From the NCBI GenBank assembly GCA_900239685.1, contig OENT01000281.1, positions 1 through 64,000 of the forward strand: a DNA stretch of 64,000 nt, written 5' to 3'. This DNA comes from Rotaria macrura. Taxonomy: Eukaryota > Rotifera > Eurotatoria > Philodinida > Philodinidae. Positions 11,662-27,762 of the stretch are shown here, piece by piece. The first letter of the stretch is position 1; the number at the start of each line of letters is the position of its first letter. Under the pieces are notes generated by a model, which saw only the letters and a program-made list of their open reading frames with translations, was not told where the DNA came from and ran no database searches. The position numbers and the translations under genes are program-made.

Positions 11662-12829
11662 TTAAACATGTGACATTGCAATGATTGCTGCCGGGACGTA
11701 ACTTCCTCCAACTTGTGAGTATGACATACCTTCGAATAATCCTTTTGATGGGTTCCAAGTAACTTGAATGGCATCTTGATGACCAAGATTTAAATTCGGA
11801 TTTCCTGTGCCAATCTGTATGCAAGAAGATTCACACTCATTTATAGTCAACTATAGTTATTTATAGTAATCAACTCACTTGATAACGCTGAAACATATCG
11901 ATTTTCCCACATACTGGAGAAAATGATCCGCTCAATGTATACTGACCGACATTATCTTGACCATAGCCAGTTATTGCGCTTGTGGATGGATTAAAGACCA
12001 TTTCTTGTTGAAACGGTCCAAACCACTGATTGAATTGAAAATATTGATAATTCCAAAGACCGGAAACAAATATGTTCTCTTGTGCTCGTTGAGGACTTCG
12101 ATTTGCTCTTGTGTTACTCTATGAATACAAATCAATCATCTGTTTGAGGGATACTAAAATCGTGACTGAAACTTCGCTGACCATACGGGGACTATTTTTG
12201 GCTTCAAACGAAGCTCCGCTACGTGACATCTCAACATTTTGATTGTCGTCAACAATATTGTATGCAGTCTGATTTCGAGACTCATCAAATTCATCAGATT
12301 CATCCTTAATGAGATAGATATTGAAAATCTCAAATAAAAACAAATATTGATTTCATATTACCGATTCTTTGTCGGCTTGATCATGCTTGCCTTGCTTCTT
12401 ATTCAATGGCATTTTACTCAATCCAATACCGAAGTTAAGATCGTTTGAATATTGTGTCAGTTCACGATTCAAATCGAGAAATTTTTTCTCGTAGTCTCTG
12501 TTATTTATAATACGTTTGAACCAACTAGCTTCGATGAAAGTACTAATAAATTCTAAACATTGTTGTAGAAATGTTTCCAAACGATTCAGTGCTCTATTCA
12601 TTGCCTCATTCAAACATTTCGATAGATCTCTTTGTGCCAAAAATCCGATTAATGTATCGATGCGTTCGCTTAATTGTTCACATTGTTGTTTGTTGACTTC
12701 GACTCGTTGACTAGTTTCTCGAATATCACTTGAGAGTTTAAATATGTTGCCTAATACGGGCAGTGATTTTGGGGCACTTGTCAGAGCTATTGATAAGGTA
12801 TCGAATGGAGAGCCAATCGGAATATCCAT
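11662..12829 (-). CDS. MLKL-like four-helix-bundle (HeLo-type) protein with C-terminal beta-rich domain
   Basis: Four exons (12362-12829, 12155-12304, 11879-12118, 11662-11814) join in frame through GT-AG introns of 57, 36 and 64 bp to give 336 residues. Residues 1-140 match the layout of the MLKL N-terminal bundle: a helix with NKQQCEQLSERI (46-57), an AMNRALNRLETF helix (76-88), a WFKRIIN segment (103-109), then FLDLNRELTQYSNDL. In MLKL and fungal HeLo proteins such bundles insert into membranes to kill cells; that role here is inference. Residues about 145-215 are an acidic low-complexity linker. Residues about 220-336 form a beta-rich domain with GLWNYQYFQ, a GYGQDNVGQYTLSG repeat pattern and several tryptophans, resembling an eight-strand lipocalin/streptavidin-like barrel. 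No kinase domain is present. The 36-bp intron is very short, so the exon 2/3 junction needs transcript support. AATAAA follows the stop. Confidence 0.75.
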
Positions 12830-15815
12830 GATGTTGAAATTAGATATTTAATTAGTGATGTTGTTTTCGAACAGATCGACGTAGAAATAAATGAAGTTTA
12901 ATGATAGAACCAAATATACATATTTATGTTTATATTCATTTTTTTCTTTCGTTAAAGTTGTGTATTCGTTTTCGTGTACGAAGTGTGCGCATGCTTCATG
13001 ATCATTTACTGTGACTTAGGATGTTCGTTCTCTTTCTCAATCAATATCGATGTTTTGATGTTGTATTTTGATGTGTGACCAACGAAAACAAGGTAGTTTA
13101 TTTATGGCTTCAATTGGTGTGTAGGTTTTCTGCTCAGGTATGGTCCTTTTTATGGTTATTTGATTTGTCATTTATCATGTAGTATTTCATATGCATTGAT
13201 TAAAAACATGAATATCGAATAGAATTTCGTCAGTAACAATCATTATTCTATAGTTGAAAGGGTCTTTTAAGAAAATTTCTGAATGAACTCATTTATAAAA
13301 ACTGAGTACACTGAATACAACAGAGTATTTTTTTCCGTATGAAAGTATTTGTAATAGGAATGGTGAAGTTGCATTGTATGACCTACTTGCTATAGATGCA
13401 ACATTCTATCTAAAAATATTTTTCAACTAGAGCTGTGATTACAATCAAAATATTGACTAAGCAGAGGTTTCGTCTGATGAATGTGTAATATCTCAATTTA
13501 ATTATTCGTGCATAATAATTATCTATGAACGTTTAGTTTTCGTTTTTAATAAAATACGCATGTATTTTCTATGTTTTAAGCTAATGCACTTGATAGTATG
13601 AGAGCGACAAATTCAATGCTTTCCCATAATTACTGAAATACTTGATTTTTAAAGCAAGGATTGAACCCGCTTTCATATTATTGCAAGAAAAAGTATTGGT
13701 AATAAAGTGAACTGTCTGAAATAAGCCGCTTTAGGAAAAAAACAGGTTTTCTATTGCCGTAGTCAATTGAGAGCATGTTCTTCACTTGCCATGTCTGTAC
13801 GTTTTTCAACGCAGTCATTATAGTATTTGAATTATTAGCTGTATGATTGATTCGATTACGGACATTTACTGTTCCATCGGAGAAATCAATAATGTTCACC
13901 TAAATTTGAAAATGAAATTTCAGAGAATCTCTAGTAAATAATTATATTTTGTTGAATACTAATGCATATAAATTTTAATTCAGAAAAAATTGTATGTTAC
14001 AGAATTTCAGTGAAGGATTTAACAGGAGAAAGTGTTGTGTAACTGTCGTCTTTAGGGGCATACTTATCTCTAGAGAGATATCATGCTTTTACATTCAACT
14101 ACCAATGACTAGTAACTTAACGAGTCAATTGAAAAGCATGATGTCTACCAGTGTAACTAACGTAAGAGTAACAATAATTAGACGTTGACTTCGGTTGGTA
14201 TGAGTGACAAACAAAAATAAGATAAGTAACTAACTTGTCACTCAACGATGATAAGCTAATGCGAATTTAACGGCAAAGCATTCAACGTCTATCAGTAGTT
14301 AAGAAGCACAGACGTGTTTCGAAAGCGAAGAAAGTGAACTCTACCTTCAGTCTTGAGAAATTTTCGTCTTTCGTAAGCAAAATTACCGCAAGAGTTTTAA
14401 TTATGTTTATATAAACAACCTTCAAAATAATTGCTCGATACGCCTTCCACCGCAGCCACTTGACTTTGGTAACACTTTCTCGATAAGTTCTGTACATCTT
14501 GGGTCAAAATTCTCTTCGATCCTGACAATGTCAAAATAATCCTGAATAAGTTTGGGATTAATATAGTTAAGTATTCAATCAAATTTAGTTGAAGAAAAAT
14601 AAAAATATCACCCTAGAAATAGTTTGTTCGATAGTGAACCATTATTCCATTGAAAAATAATTACTTTTGTTGTTAAACGATCGACCGTTCTTCAGAATTT
14701 TTTAAAATAAATCAATGAAATAAATTAAGTTCTACTCAATAATTACTTTAGAAATCTATCAATTGAACTTTTCTTCGATACTCTCACTTACGTAGATTTT
14801 AGCCTTTTTACAGCTCAAGATCTTGAGATATTCAGTTCAAATTTTGTTTTTGTCAGTCACACATAACTTAGTTGATTCGCCATTTATTGAAACTATCATC
14901 AAGTATTTTATGTTTTCCATCGAAGATATATCTCATTTTTTTCGTGACATCACTTGTAAATGAATGTTGACTCAATAATCACTAGCCATAAAGTACCTGT
15001 TGAGTTTCTCTTAAATGTCAGAGTCATATATCATATTTGAATTTATAACAATCAATCTTTAACATGAGAATGATTCTCTCTCATGTTAAAGTTCTACTTT
15101 TATTTATCCTACATTCATTTTTAAATAAAATGATCAAAATATGATCATCGTTTTAAAAGAATACTTCTCAATGAAAGTAAACAGAACTTTAAGATATAAG
15201 TTTACAGAATGAAAAAATTTGAATTACGAAAACTCTTCAGATTAGATCCTTTGTATAATTACAACTGTTCTACTTTTTTTTTCGATCGAAACTATCGATA
15301 GACAGTTTCATGTTGGTTAAAATCGAGTAGTTCAACGTTTTGTTTCTAATTGAAACTCGTTTATCGATATTTGGTTTCAAAGAACGCATCAAACTCATAT
15401 GAACAAAGTTTAATATGAATGTAACATGCAGAAAAAGTAATGAAGTGTAAATACTTCAGTAAAGAATCTTTACATTAGCTCAAATTTTGTCACAGAAAAC
15501 ATTTTTCTTCTTCTTCGTTGCGTTCTTTCTCATTCCTACGCTTTCATTCAATCGATCGTGACAAATCAACTCTGTATAAGTATCCCTCGCTCTTTTCTGC
15601 CAATAAATTTTTGAGCAGACAACACGAAAAACGTCGTAGAACTGCTTTGTTCGTAACAAAGAAAACAACATTTCGCTGTACTTTTTTTTTCTTCTTTTCT
15701 TCTTGTTCATTTTTGTTTTGTCACTTTCCAAACTGAGATCGACAACATTTATTTTATCCACTTACCATCACATCATGTAGTTGCTCATTGTACATTTAAC
15801 GACAACAATAAAATT
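12830..15815. other. Intergenic, with a coding-like patch on the minus strand
   Basis: Mostly AT-rich DNA with no gene. On the minus strand, 13678-13905 follows a good acceptor (AAATTTAG) with about 70 open codons, and 14433-14538 also follows an acceptor (TTATTCAG) with about 35 open codons ending in TGA. Neither links to a family or to flanking exons. They may be decayed exons. A perfect 13-bp-arm hairpin lies at 15057-15091. Confidence 0.3.
15057..15091. repeat. Perfect hairpin, 13-bp arms and 9-nt loop
   Basis: CTTTAACATGAGA is followed after nine bases by its exact reverse complement. It lies in non-coding DNA about 720 bp upstream of the single-exon gene at 15816. No poly-T or known RNA family signature accompanies it. 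Confidence 0.5.
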
Positions 15816-16505
15816 ATGCGCGAACTGATGACGCTGTACGAACAATCAAATGCATATCACAAAACTAGCCATCAACGTCAACATCCTCAACAGTTAGCAC
15901 GACATTCTCGGGTTTATACTTCTCTAAATGATATTCATGATCATGATCTAGAATTAAAAAATCTTTCGTTCGACGTTTATACTAGTAAACATTTAGCAAC
16001 GGCCGGCAAACCGACTGTACCATACACTGGACGCCAAAATCTAGATGAAATTCTTTTACCTGCTATTGAAAAAGAGAATACTCGTGATGAACACCATCGA
16101 CGACACAAAAAGAAACGACCTTCATATCGTAAATCACTCTATCATTCGTCTTTATCGAATTCGAGTCAATTTGAAGTAGCTCAATTGACTGCTCAAGGTA
16201 CGAGACCAGAATTTCCTAAAGTAATACCAATAAATTATGATGATGATACAGCTGCTAATTTTCAATATCATTATGCTCCACCACCAAGTCCATCTGATGA
16301 AGAAGTCGGACGACTAGTATATAAAGTTGATGTTGTAAAACAATCTCCTGTACCTTCAGGACGATCAACTAAAGAAAGAGAAGAAAACGTACCATTTCGT
16401 TTACCTGCACTCTACCATCAAACACATTCACGTCGTACATTTACAAATTCATCACCGAAAGATATTAGATTAACTTTATCGCATTATCTTCGAAAATTTT
16501 ATTAA
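15816..16505 (+). CDS. Hypothetical single-exon protein (229 aa)
   Basis: One uninterrupted ORF runs from ATG to TAA with codon use like the other genes here. I do not recognise the family. The protein is hydrophilic and basic, rich in H, R, S and Q, with a KKKRPSYRK cluster near residue 100, an APPPSPSDEEV segment near 155-165 and no membrane segment or signal peptide. It looks largely disordered. The upstream DNA has a TATA-like TATAAG near 15578 and ends in AATAAAATT just before the ATG. A possible polyadenylation hexamer AATAAA lies at 16800, about 300 bp after the stop. The single exon contrasts with the intron-rich neighbours; a 3' exon of a longer gene cannot be excluded. Confidence 0.6.
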   Translation: MRELMTLYEQSNAYHKTSHQRQHPQQLARHSRVYTSLNDIHDHDLELKNLSFDVYTSKHLATAGKPTVPYTGRQNLDEILLPAIEKENTRDEHHRRHKKKRPSYRKSLYHSSLSNSSQFEVAQLTAQGTRPEFPKVIPINYDDDTAANFQYHYAPPPSPSDEEVGRLVYKVDVVKQSPVPSGRSTKEREENVPFRLPALYHQTHSRRTFTNSSPKDIRLTLSHYLRKFY

Positions 16506-19500
16506 AAATCTCAGCTAGTTTATTTTCTGTATAAAAAAGAAACCTATTTGAATTTCAATTATAATTGTTTTTTCGATTGTACATAGATCGAGCGTCAAAC
16601 AAGACGAATCATGTTTACTCATCAATAGTGCCATTGGCAATATAAACATCATTTCAGTTGATTTCAGTTTTCATATTAGTGTAAATACGCCGCGTACTCA
16701 TAAATTATTGTTATTAATTGCTAAAAAACGTATATATATATATATCTTGTCGATCGAAAAAAAAATTTCAAGGATGACTTTGTTAAAATGTTGGTCATTA
16801 ATAAACACGTATGTTTAAGAGTGAATTATTCAAAAGACTGATAGAAATCAAGCAACTTTCATTTGTAGTTCTATTGAATATTGTTGAGAATCATCTCTGT
16901 TCGTACAAGAACTTAAAGAAAAATTCCTATTCTCTTTCAGTTTCTTGAAAGCATCCTCTTTTTATCATGTATTACTTCTGTGCATGCTCGTCCTGTTAAA
17001 GATAGAACGAAACTCGATCGCCAATACGAGGATAATATAGAACACGAATAAATAATAATAACTAATTCAGTTCATAGTTAAAATATCGTAATCAATTAAC
17101 ATGACAAGTTCATTTTTGTTTTATCAAAGTTGATTCTAAAAGGTATCTTTTCCTAGTAACTAATATCCATAAAAAAAAAAGGAAAAAATCGTGGACGATG
17201 GTAATAAAATTTCAAAAACAAAAAATCCTTATAGATTTTAAAATTTTCAGTACCCAATAAGAAAGAAAACAGATACCATATATGTACGTTGGCCAATAGA
17301 ATAGGGCGTAGTATTCAGTAAAGTAATGAAAAAGCAAATAAATAAGAAAGAAACCATTTAAAGAAATGTTCCTGACAAAATGTATTGATTAGAAACATAT
17401 CAACCGTCTTTTTGAAATTTATTCGAACATGAAATCTATTTCCGTAGAAAAAAAAATCATTTTTGGAAATTATTTATACACGAATGTTGTTCATTCATAT
17501 TCGTAATCCGTCAATATTGCATCAGCGATACATATTATTATCTGTATTTGATAATGAAATTTATCTTATATTCTTAAAATTCTTCAGATTCCACTATATA
17601 ACTTCAACTCAGAATCAAGTAATGGCTGATAATTGATTGCAAACGTTTTATCTTCATTACAGGAAACAAATGTCCGCAAATTGGAAAATCCTTGCATAAT
17701 GTAAATAAGTGAAAACAGCTACAAGGAAATGGTGAACGAAGATGACTATTTCAGAAAGAAATTATCACATCAAAGCTAGTTCAGTGATGAATGTCGCATG
17801 TTATCCTGTCTATTCTTCTGCTTGCGAATATAGTTAAAGAGAAATGAAAAGTAAAATGAGTTCAATCAAAATGTCGATCGTTAGTAAGAATAAATTTTTT
17901 TAAATAACAACATAATTCAGAACGAATGCCACAAGATTATTTAGATCTTGTATTGAACCTAAAGGGTTACCAAAAATGATTACATTCTTTTTTTATCGAG
18001 AGTTCAACTTATTTGCTAACACAGAGAAAGATTGCTTTGATTATATACTTAAGTAGTGTTAACTTTTTCCTTTCTTTTTTTCTCATTTATGATTTTTGCT
18101 TTCAACAATAATTTAGCACCTCCACTTTAGTATGGTGACATTTTCCAATTTGATGGCATTTTTTCTCCGATTAAAAAGAAACGTCCGCAATCAAGAAGAC
18201 ATGATAATAATCTTGGGTCAAAATAAAATTAGACCAAGATTAATCATTAATGATATCATACGAGAGCAATGAATTGTTTCGATTCAATGATTAAAATCAC
18301 CTTATATTAAAGGTAAGAGCGAGCTACTGAATAATTAAACGCTAGGTTTGTTATGCATTGAAGTTCGTATACAAAAACAGTGGTATATTATAAAGACGCT
18401 TTTTAAGACTTCATATTATCATTGATTATGTTACATGGAAAATAGAAATTTTTGAACGAAATAAAAAAAGGCGTTGGTATCCTAACGCGTGGACATGAAT
18501 TATTTAGCAAAAATAAATCAAATATTTTAAATGAGAAGGGATCGATAGAGAATTTCAGTTGCTCACTTGAGCTTCCGTTCTCGATTGTTGTATGAATGGT
18601 TTACTTAGTCGTTTCGAGGCAAAATAGTAAATGTAAGTGTTAACTACACGTTTTCACATAAATATATTACGACAATTTCACAAATCATGAATATGATGCA
18701 ACGGGTACATAGCCTTCTTTGTTGCAGATTATCTCAACCTGAAAATTTGACATTCATATCTTTTCATTGACGCAAACTCACGGATTTCGATTGAATAGTA
18801 ACATACATAACAGTTCAACTTCTATTCTAATAAGTCATATCCTATAGTACATTTGCTCATGATATTCCTCAATGGATAATAGCAACCGTGTAGTACTAAT
18901 AGGAAAGATTTTCGTTCATCAAATATTGTCAACTGTAAAAGAAATTAGAGAACCAGCTTTTGGAATCAAAATCAACTGCTCAGCGAACCGAAATTTTGGA
19001 AAACGTATCTTTTTAATTTTGAAAATCTGAAAAATATAATAGTATCAAAATAAATATAAAGACAGAATCTAACAGAGTGTAAATCTAGGGCAGTTTCATG
19101 AAAAAAGGATGATCAAAACGATCGAAACTGAAAAGTTTTCATTTGCTATCATGTCTCCAATATCGTCACAGCGCAACATGTTCGGACACTATCAATATTT
19201 ATTAGGGATAAAAAAAATTCAAAGACAACATAGCATAGATCATAGCCAACATGCTGAAAGCCTGTATTGAATAATGAAAGAAACTCAATTTAAAGTCACT
19301 GAATTACTTTCCATTTTCGAAAGTCTTCATGAAAATTGTGGATAAGTTTTTTATCGACATTTCTATACTAAAACAAAGAATTGATGAACTAATTTTTCTA
19401 TTTATAAAAATTCTCATAGATACAACACCATTCCTTGCCTATCTGTTGATGTCTGCTCGCTGAAGTTCACCGGTATATTCGGCAAGTTTGTTTTTCAATC

Positions 19501-19850
19501 TGCTGAAATTGAAATATATTTTTATCAATAAATTTATTTGAAAGCACAAAAACAATACATGAAAAATCAATCTTGTCTGTGCGACTCTATAATGTAATTA
19601 TTTTACATTAACACAAAATTCTTAGTGTCAATGTCTATCTTTAAATGAGCTTACACTAATCACATGATCGATCTAAATATGCTGCACAATGTAAAATATT
19701 CTATTGGAATTAAAGGTCGTTTATCTCAAAAAAGAAACCAATTTTATCTTTAATAGCAAGCAAATAACTTTCTCTTCTGTTCTGCATAAATAAAAGATTA
19801 ATTGAGAAAAAGAAATCTATCCAAATAAGAATGCACTATTATGAAGAAAA
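16506..19850. other. Intergenic, no gene recognised
   Basis: AT-rich DNA with a short TA run near 16730 and poly-A/T tracts. No open frame of coding character, no RNA gene and no element with recognisable ends. Confidence 0.5.
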
Positions 19851-23333
<3,483 letters not shown>

Positions 23334-25087
23334 AGTCTAGAATAACGATGAAATTGCTTAGATATATTTTTCTTATGCACAATGGATTTAGTTACAATTT
23401 GAACAACGTTCTTTCACCAAAATAACAAACTAATCAGTTAATTAGAATCAAAAACAAAAAAAACATATGTGCATTTCATGGCCGTATCGAATAAAGGAAA
23501 AGACAAAAATATTTATCCAATACGATTCTCTTTTGAGTATTTTATTTGTCTATCGATAGCTGATAATCGTTATGACGTTCGATTTCAGGTAACGCGAGAT
23601 TTAGAAAACTGCTCTTTCATGCTGAACGAAGAAAATAAAAAAAAATACACCGTACATGCGTTTTGTTCTTACCTATTGAGAACAACCCTTGTATTGAATA
23701 GTTTTTTTCTATTCTTTCGTTGACATCCTTCGGTTTACTATTTCCTTCGGTTTACTATTCGTCCTTGTCAATCACTTGCTCTTAGTTGGGTAAAAGGAGG
23801 AACGATGAAAAAGAGGAGAAGAAGAGGTAAAACATCATCAATACGGTGAATTTAAATCTATACGACGGAATCAGTGATGTGTAAACTATTGCCTATATAG
23901 ATCTCTCTTCAATTTTCTCAAAGATGATTCCAAGAAAAAGATTAAATTAAATCTACAGAATAAAAAGCACACAACACTGGTATTGAGTAATTGAGAAGCA
24001 AATTTGAATGAAAACAGAAGTACTGTTTTCATTTGTCAGAAGACACATGGTGCCGGTCTTACATACTCTTACCAGCTATTTCTTTTTTCAAGAGGGGTCG
24101 GTAGTTAAAGAGTAATAATGAACGATACTTTATGCTTGCAGAAATTTTATTTACATTAAATTCTTCTATAATGATAACAATATATTCAATAACATTAAAA
24201 GATTGACTTAGTATTTCCCATAAAAACTTTTTAAAAACGAACTTTTCTTTGTAGGAGAAAAAAAAAGTTTTAAATCTGATGAATAATTTTGATCTATACT
24301 AAACACTGCAGTATAAAAGAAAAGAGACATGAGCAAAGAAAAAAATCGGTGGAGGTAAAGTTGATTTTTTTTTGTTCATTCTTTACTTCGCCGTCGGTTT
24401 GTTCCATATATATTCACAACTGAGTGTAGAAAACTTCCAATTTTTTTCTTTTTCTGCTAAAGCTGCGACTGCACACAAAGGAGAATGAGAGAGAAAGATG
24501 ACTGCTCACAATATTAACCAACCATATAGTAGAGAATAGAAAGAAGAAGCAAACAGAAAGATTAAAAATTATGGACATGACAGATGAGAATCAATTGGGT
24601 TAAAGTACGATTTCCAAGGGTGTCTATTGCATGTAAATCTATATTTTTCAAATAAGAAAAAAAGTGCATCGTAATTCAAAGCCTTTAAATAAATTGAGAT
24701 CAAACTACAAACTACACTGTAGCATTCATTGATGTAACTCGCTTATTATCGCATATAGACAGACACTGGATTATTTCACACGGAATTGAATTTCATACAA
24801 TATGCAAAGAGCTATTGATGATCTCAACGATACCCCTCTTTTTTCATATCATCACACAACTCTTTGGATAAAAGATGTTAAATTTTACGAGCAGGAAATT
24901 ACTTTAGTCAAGTAAAACATATACTTTTTGTGAAGTAGAAATTTCCTGTCTGTTTAACATGATGCTGTAAAATAATGACGTCATCGAAAGAAACTTAATA
25001 TGCAACATTACAGTTAATACACATTACATTATGTTTCATGAAAAAATTCGTCAGAGATTTGATTCTTATAAACAATGTTGATGATTA
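23334..25087. other. Intergenic upstream of the rhamnose-enzyme gene
   Basis: Contains the promoter region of the minus-strand gene starting at 23333, but no distinct core-promoter motif can be named. Purine-rich tracts lie near 23805-23830 and 24480-24560. The open frame at 23469-23723 (+) lacks coding character. Confidence 0.4.
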
Positions 25088-25300
25088 CCCAGGTCGAACA
25101 ATCCGAGACTCAGATCCTGTTGGATCCTATCGTGGACCACCAAATGATTCAACAATATCCCACAGGATCTTGGCGCAAATCATGGAATTCTTTGGTATTG
25201 GATTCTGTTAGGAAATCGTCGGTGAATGGATCCGATGATTTCCGACAATTGGTCCAGCAGTCGGAACACTTCGGATGCTCTCGAATTTCCATTCAAACCT
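25088..25300. mobile_element. Fold-back element, ACCCAGGTCGAAC end, GGATCC interior
   Basis: The left end CCCAGGTCGAACAATCCGAG shares ACCCAGGTCGAACAA with the element at 11002. The interior is made of variants of GGATCCTATC, ATCCGATGATTTCC and their complements, unlike the CGTATACGG interior of its relative. The right end, read inward, is a degenerate AGGTTTGAATGG. Non-coding; the open frame across it reflects the array. Followed by a run of nine C near 25340. Confidence 0.5.
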
Positions 25301-27393
25301 ATCGAAATTATAGCTGAATATTAGATATTGTTTGCTCCCCCCCCCGCCTCACCCATCTCACATACTTTCTTCCTTGCGTGCAATTAGTTTGATAATTCAG
25401 TACTCAACTAGAGTTCACGATAATTTTTAGTTAAAAAAGTTAAATTACATACAAAAAATTAAATTATATAAAAAATAAGAATTAAATTACTGAAAAAAAG
25501 AGAAACAAAGCAAAACAGAATAAAATATAAAACTAAAATGAAAAGATTAAAATGCAATAAGATTTAAATATAAAATAAATATTTTCAACTCACTGTTTAT
25601 GGATTTCATGCCGTAACACAATCTAAAAGAAAATAAACAATAAAGAAAATTGAAACAAATAACTGATATAAATTAAATGATATAAAAAGAACGAATTAAA
25701 TTAAAACTTAAACTATCAAAAAATAAAATAAATAATGAACTGAAAATCAAATAAAATCGAGTAAATCGAGAAATACTTCAGACTCCCTGTTTATGGATAT
25801 CGTGCAGCGCTAAAAATCAAATAAAACGAACAGTGTTTCTAATGAGAATTCGAACGAAAGTGCAATCTCGCACTCTGTTTCAGCAGATAAAGTGCAACGG
25901 TTGTACTCTGTTTCAAGAACCAAAGCGCAGCAAAGTGCAAATATATAGATATATCTGGAAAAAAGAATAATAGTTTATATTTCATACTTTCAGAGGTCCC
26001 AGCGGCACATGTCTGAAAATCATAGCCAAGGCCCTCGATTGTTTTAGGGAGTGGTAGGCGATAAATTTTTTGGTAGACAGCCTGAAAAATGGGAGGGGTC
26101 TTGCCCTCCTCCCCCCCTCCCATTGTGGACCTTGATCATAGTACTACTATTCAGGATAAAAGTTGCACAAAATGATGTCCATCAATGATAGCTCGTTGAA
26201 ATTACTAGATTCGATTTCTTCGAATACATATTTCGAGTAGTGTTCTCTCATTTTCGGTCGCTATTTCTACTTATGAATTTTCTTTTTCTCAGGCATATGG
26301 CATTGAGGACGGGGTGCCCATTTCGATTGGATTCCCATTTGTTTCTAGTTAAAATGGGATTTTTATTAATGAGATAGTCGTAAAAGGAAAAATAAGAAAA
26401 AATCGTTTTCTCTTGCATTTAAAAATTCCACATGTATCTTTTTAACGCTAAAAAGATTTCCCTGTGTCATATCTTTTTCCTTCACTCCTACTTTTCTTTT
26501 TCGTGTTATCTCTGCTCTTCGCATATATAAAACAACCAAATTTAAAATAATCAAATAAAAGCGTTTACAAGAAAACTTAAGTAAATCGACTGAAATGTTG
26601 ACATAGGAGTTCCAAGATTTAATCAAACTATACATGGTCCGGAATCGAATAATGTAAATATGAGCGAATTGCATTTCATAATCACTAATGATGAAATAGC
26701 TGCTTTCAAAAAATTAATTAATTCGAAATAATTAAAACTTATAATGATTGCAAGAAAAAGAGTGAAAAAATAAATAAAAATTTGAGTAATCTTTCTTTTT
26801 ATAGAAAACACTCAATAAATATGTCTATGAATTGTTTAGGAAACGTTAAGCATAACCGAATAAAACATTAAAATGACATATATGCGGTTCTAGGAAAATA
26901 TATCTTAAAAAATCAGGACAAAACCAGGATTTGCAACCACGAGCAGGAAAATCAGGACACCTTAAAAAGTCAGAAAAAAAAGCAGGAAATTCCTGTCGCT
27001 GCGAAGCCTCTAGTATAGACTTTTGTGTACATCTATACATAGTCATTATCTGCAATGTAAATAAGAAAAGACTACTTGCATAAATCCAATAAGAACATAA
27101 TAAGCAAGAAAATTGACTGAACAGAAGAAACAATCCATATAAATTAAAATATAAAACGAAGTGCAAAATTTTGTAATAGAGTGCAGCACGTGCACTCTAC
27201 CTTTTTGAGTAAAGTGCATAATAGCGTGCAAATTAAAAACACAGAGTGGAGCAAGCACTTTAATTTTGCTTGGTGCAATCATCATTAAAAACACTGCATA
27301 TAGGTTTCTTGAACTCGCGCGTAATCAAGTCTTTGACCAAAAAGAATATAATATTTTACTAATTTATTTATTTGTTTCCGTATTCCTGTAAAC
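25301..27393. repeat. Repeat-rich intergenic DNA with several decayed motif arrays
   Basis: Three patches are visible. CTGTTTATGGATWTCRTGC occurs at about 25595 and 25788 within AT-rich DNA, as a diverged two-copy repeat. AAAGTGCA/GCACTCTG words cluster at 25855-25940 and again at 27155-27265, where GAGTGCAGCACGTGCACTC is an almost perfect palindrome. At 26911-27000 ATCAGGACA/GCAGGAAA words repeat at irregular spacing. A C-rich tract lies near 26105-26122. No gene is recognised; the ORFs are composition artefacts. Confidence 0.4.
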
Positions 27394-27762
27394 ATGATCA
27401 TGTTTCGTCTGTCTAGAGTTGTCGAAAATCATATTGAAAAAATCTTACGAATATTTTCTTCATCATTCAATAATCCTTGTTGTTTATTTCTTACTTCGAT
27501 TCGAACAATATCTATAGCAACATTATTCGTTCAAGTTCAAACATTTATTTCAATGACTATTTACGCTATAACATTACATAAACGTCGAAAATTATTATTA
27601 AATGAGTTACATTCTCTTAATATTTTATTTATATCAACCATAAATCGTTGTGAAAACCGTCGAAAATCTTTATCAACATCACAAAAAAGGTTTCGAAGAA
27701 CATTCAACAAACTTATACAAGTGAACGATTCGACTTTTCAGCAGCGGACTCAGACGGTCTGA
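27394..27762 (+). CDS. Possible small membrane-like protein (122 aa), unknown
   Basis: One ORF from ATG to TGA with codon use like local genes (TTA, TCA, CGT, CGA). The product has a hydrophobic stretch around residues 29-60 followed by a basic half with HKRRK and RCENRRKS. I recognise no family. It could be a first or last exon of a longer gene. Its last 50 bp overlap, on the opposite strand, the end of the gene at 27713-28445. Confidence is low because no homology or splice context supports it. Confidence 0.35.
   Translation: MIMFRLSRVVENHIEKILRIFSSSFNNPCCLFLTSIRTISIATLFVQVQTFISMTIYAITLHKRRKLLLNELHSLNILFISTINRCENRRKSLSTSQKRFRRTFNKLIQVNDSTFQQRTQTV

Noticed and set aside
13651-13672. tRNA T-arm-like sequence on the minus strand (GGGTTCAATCC)
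   Set aside because: No acceptor stem, D-arm or anticodon arm can be built around it; flanks are plain AT-rich DNA.
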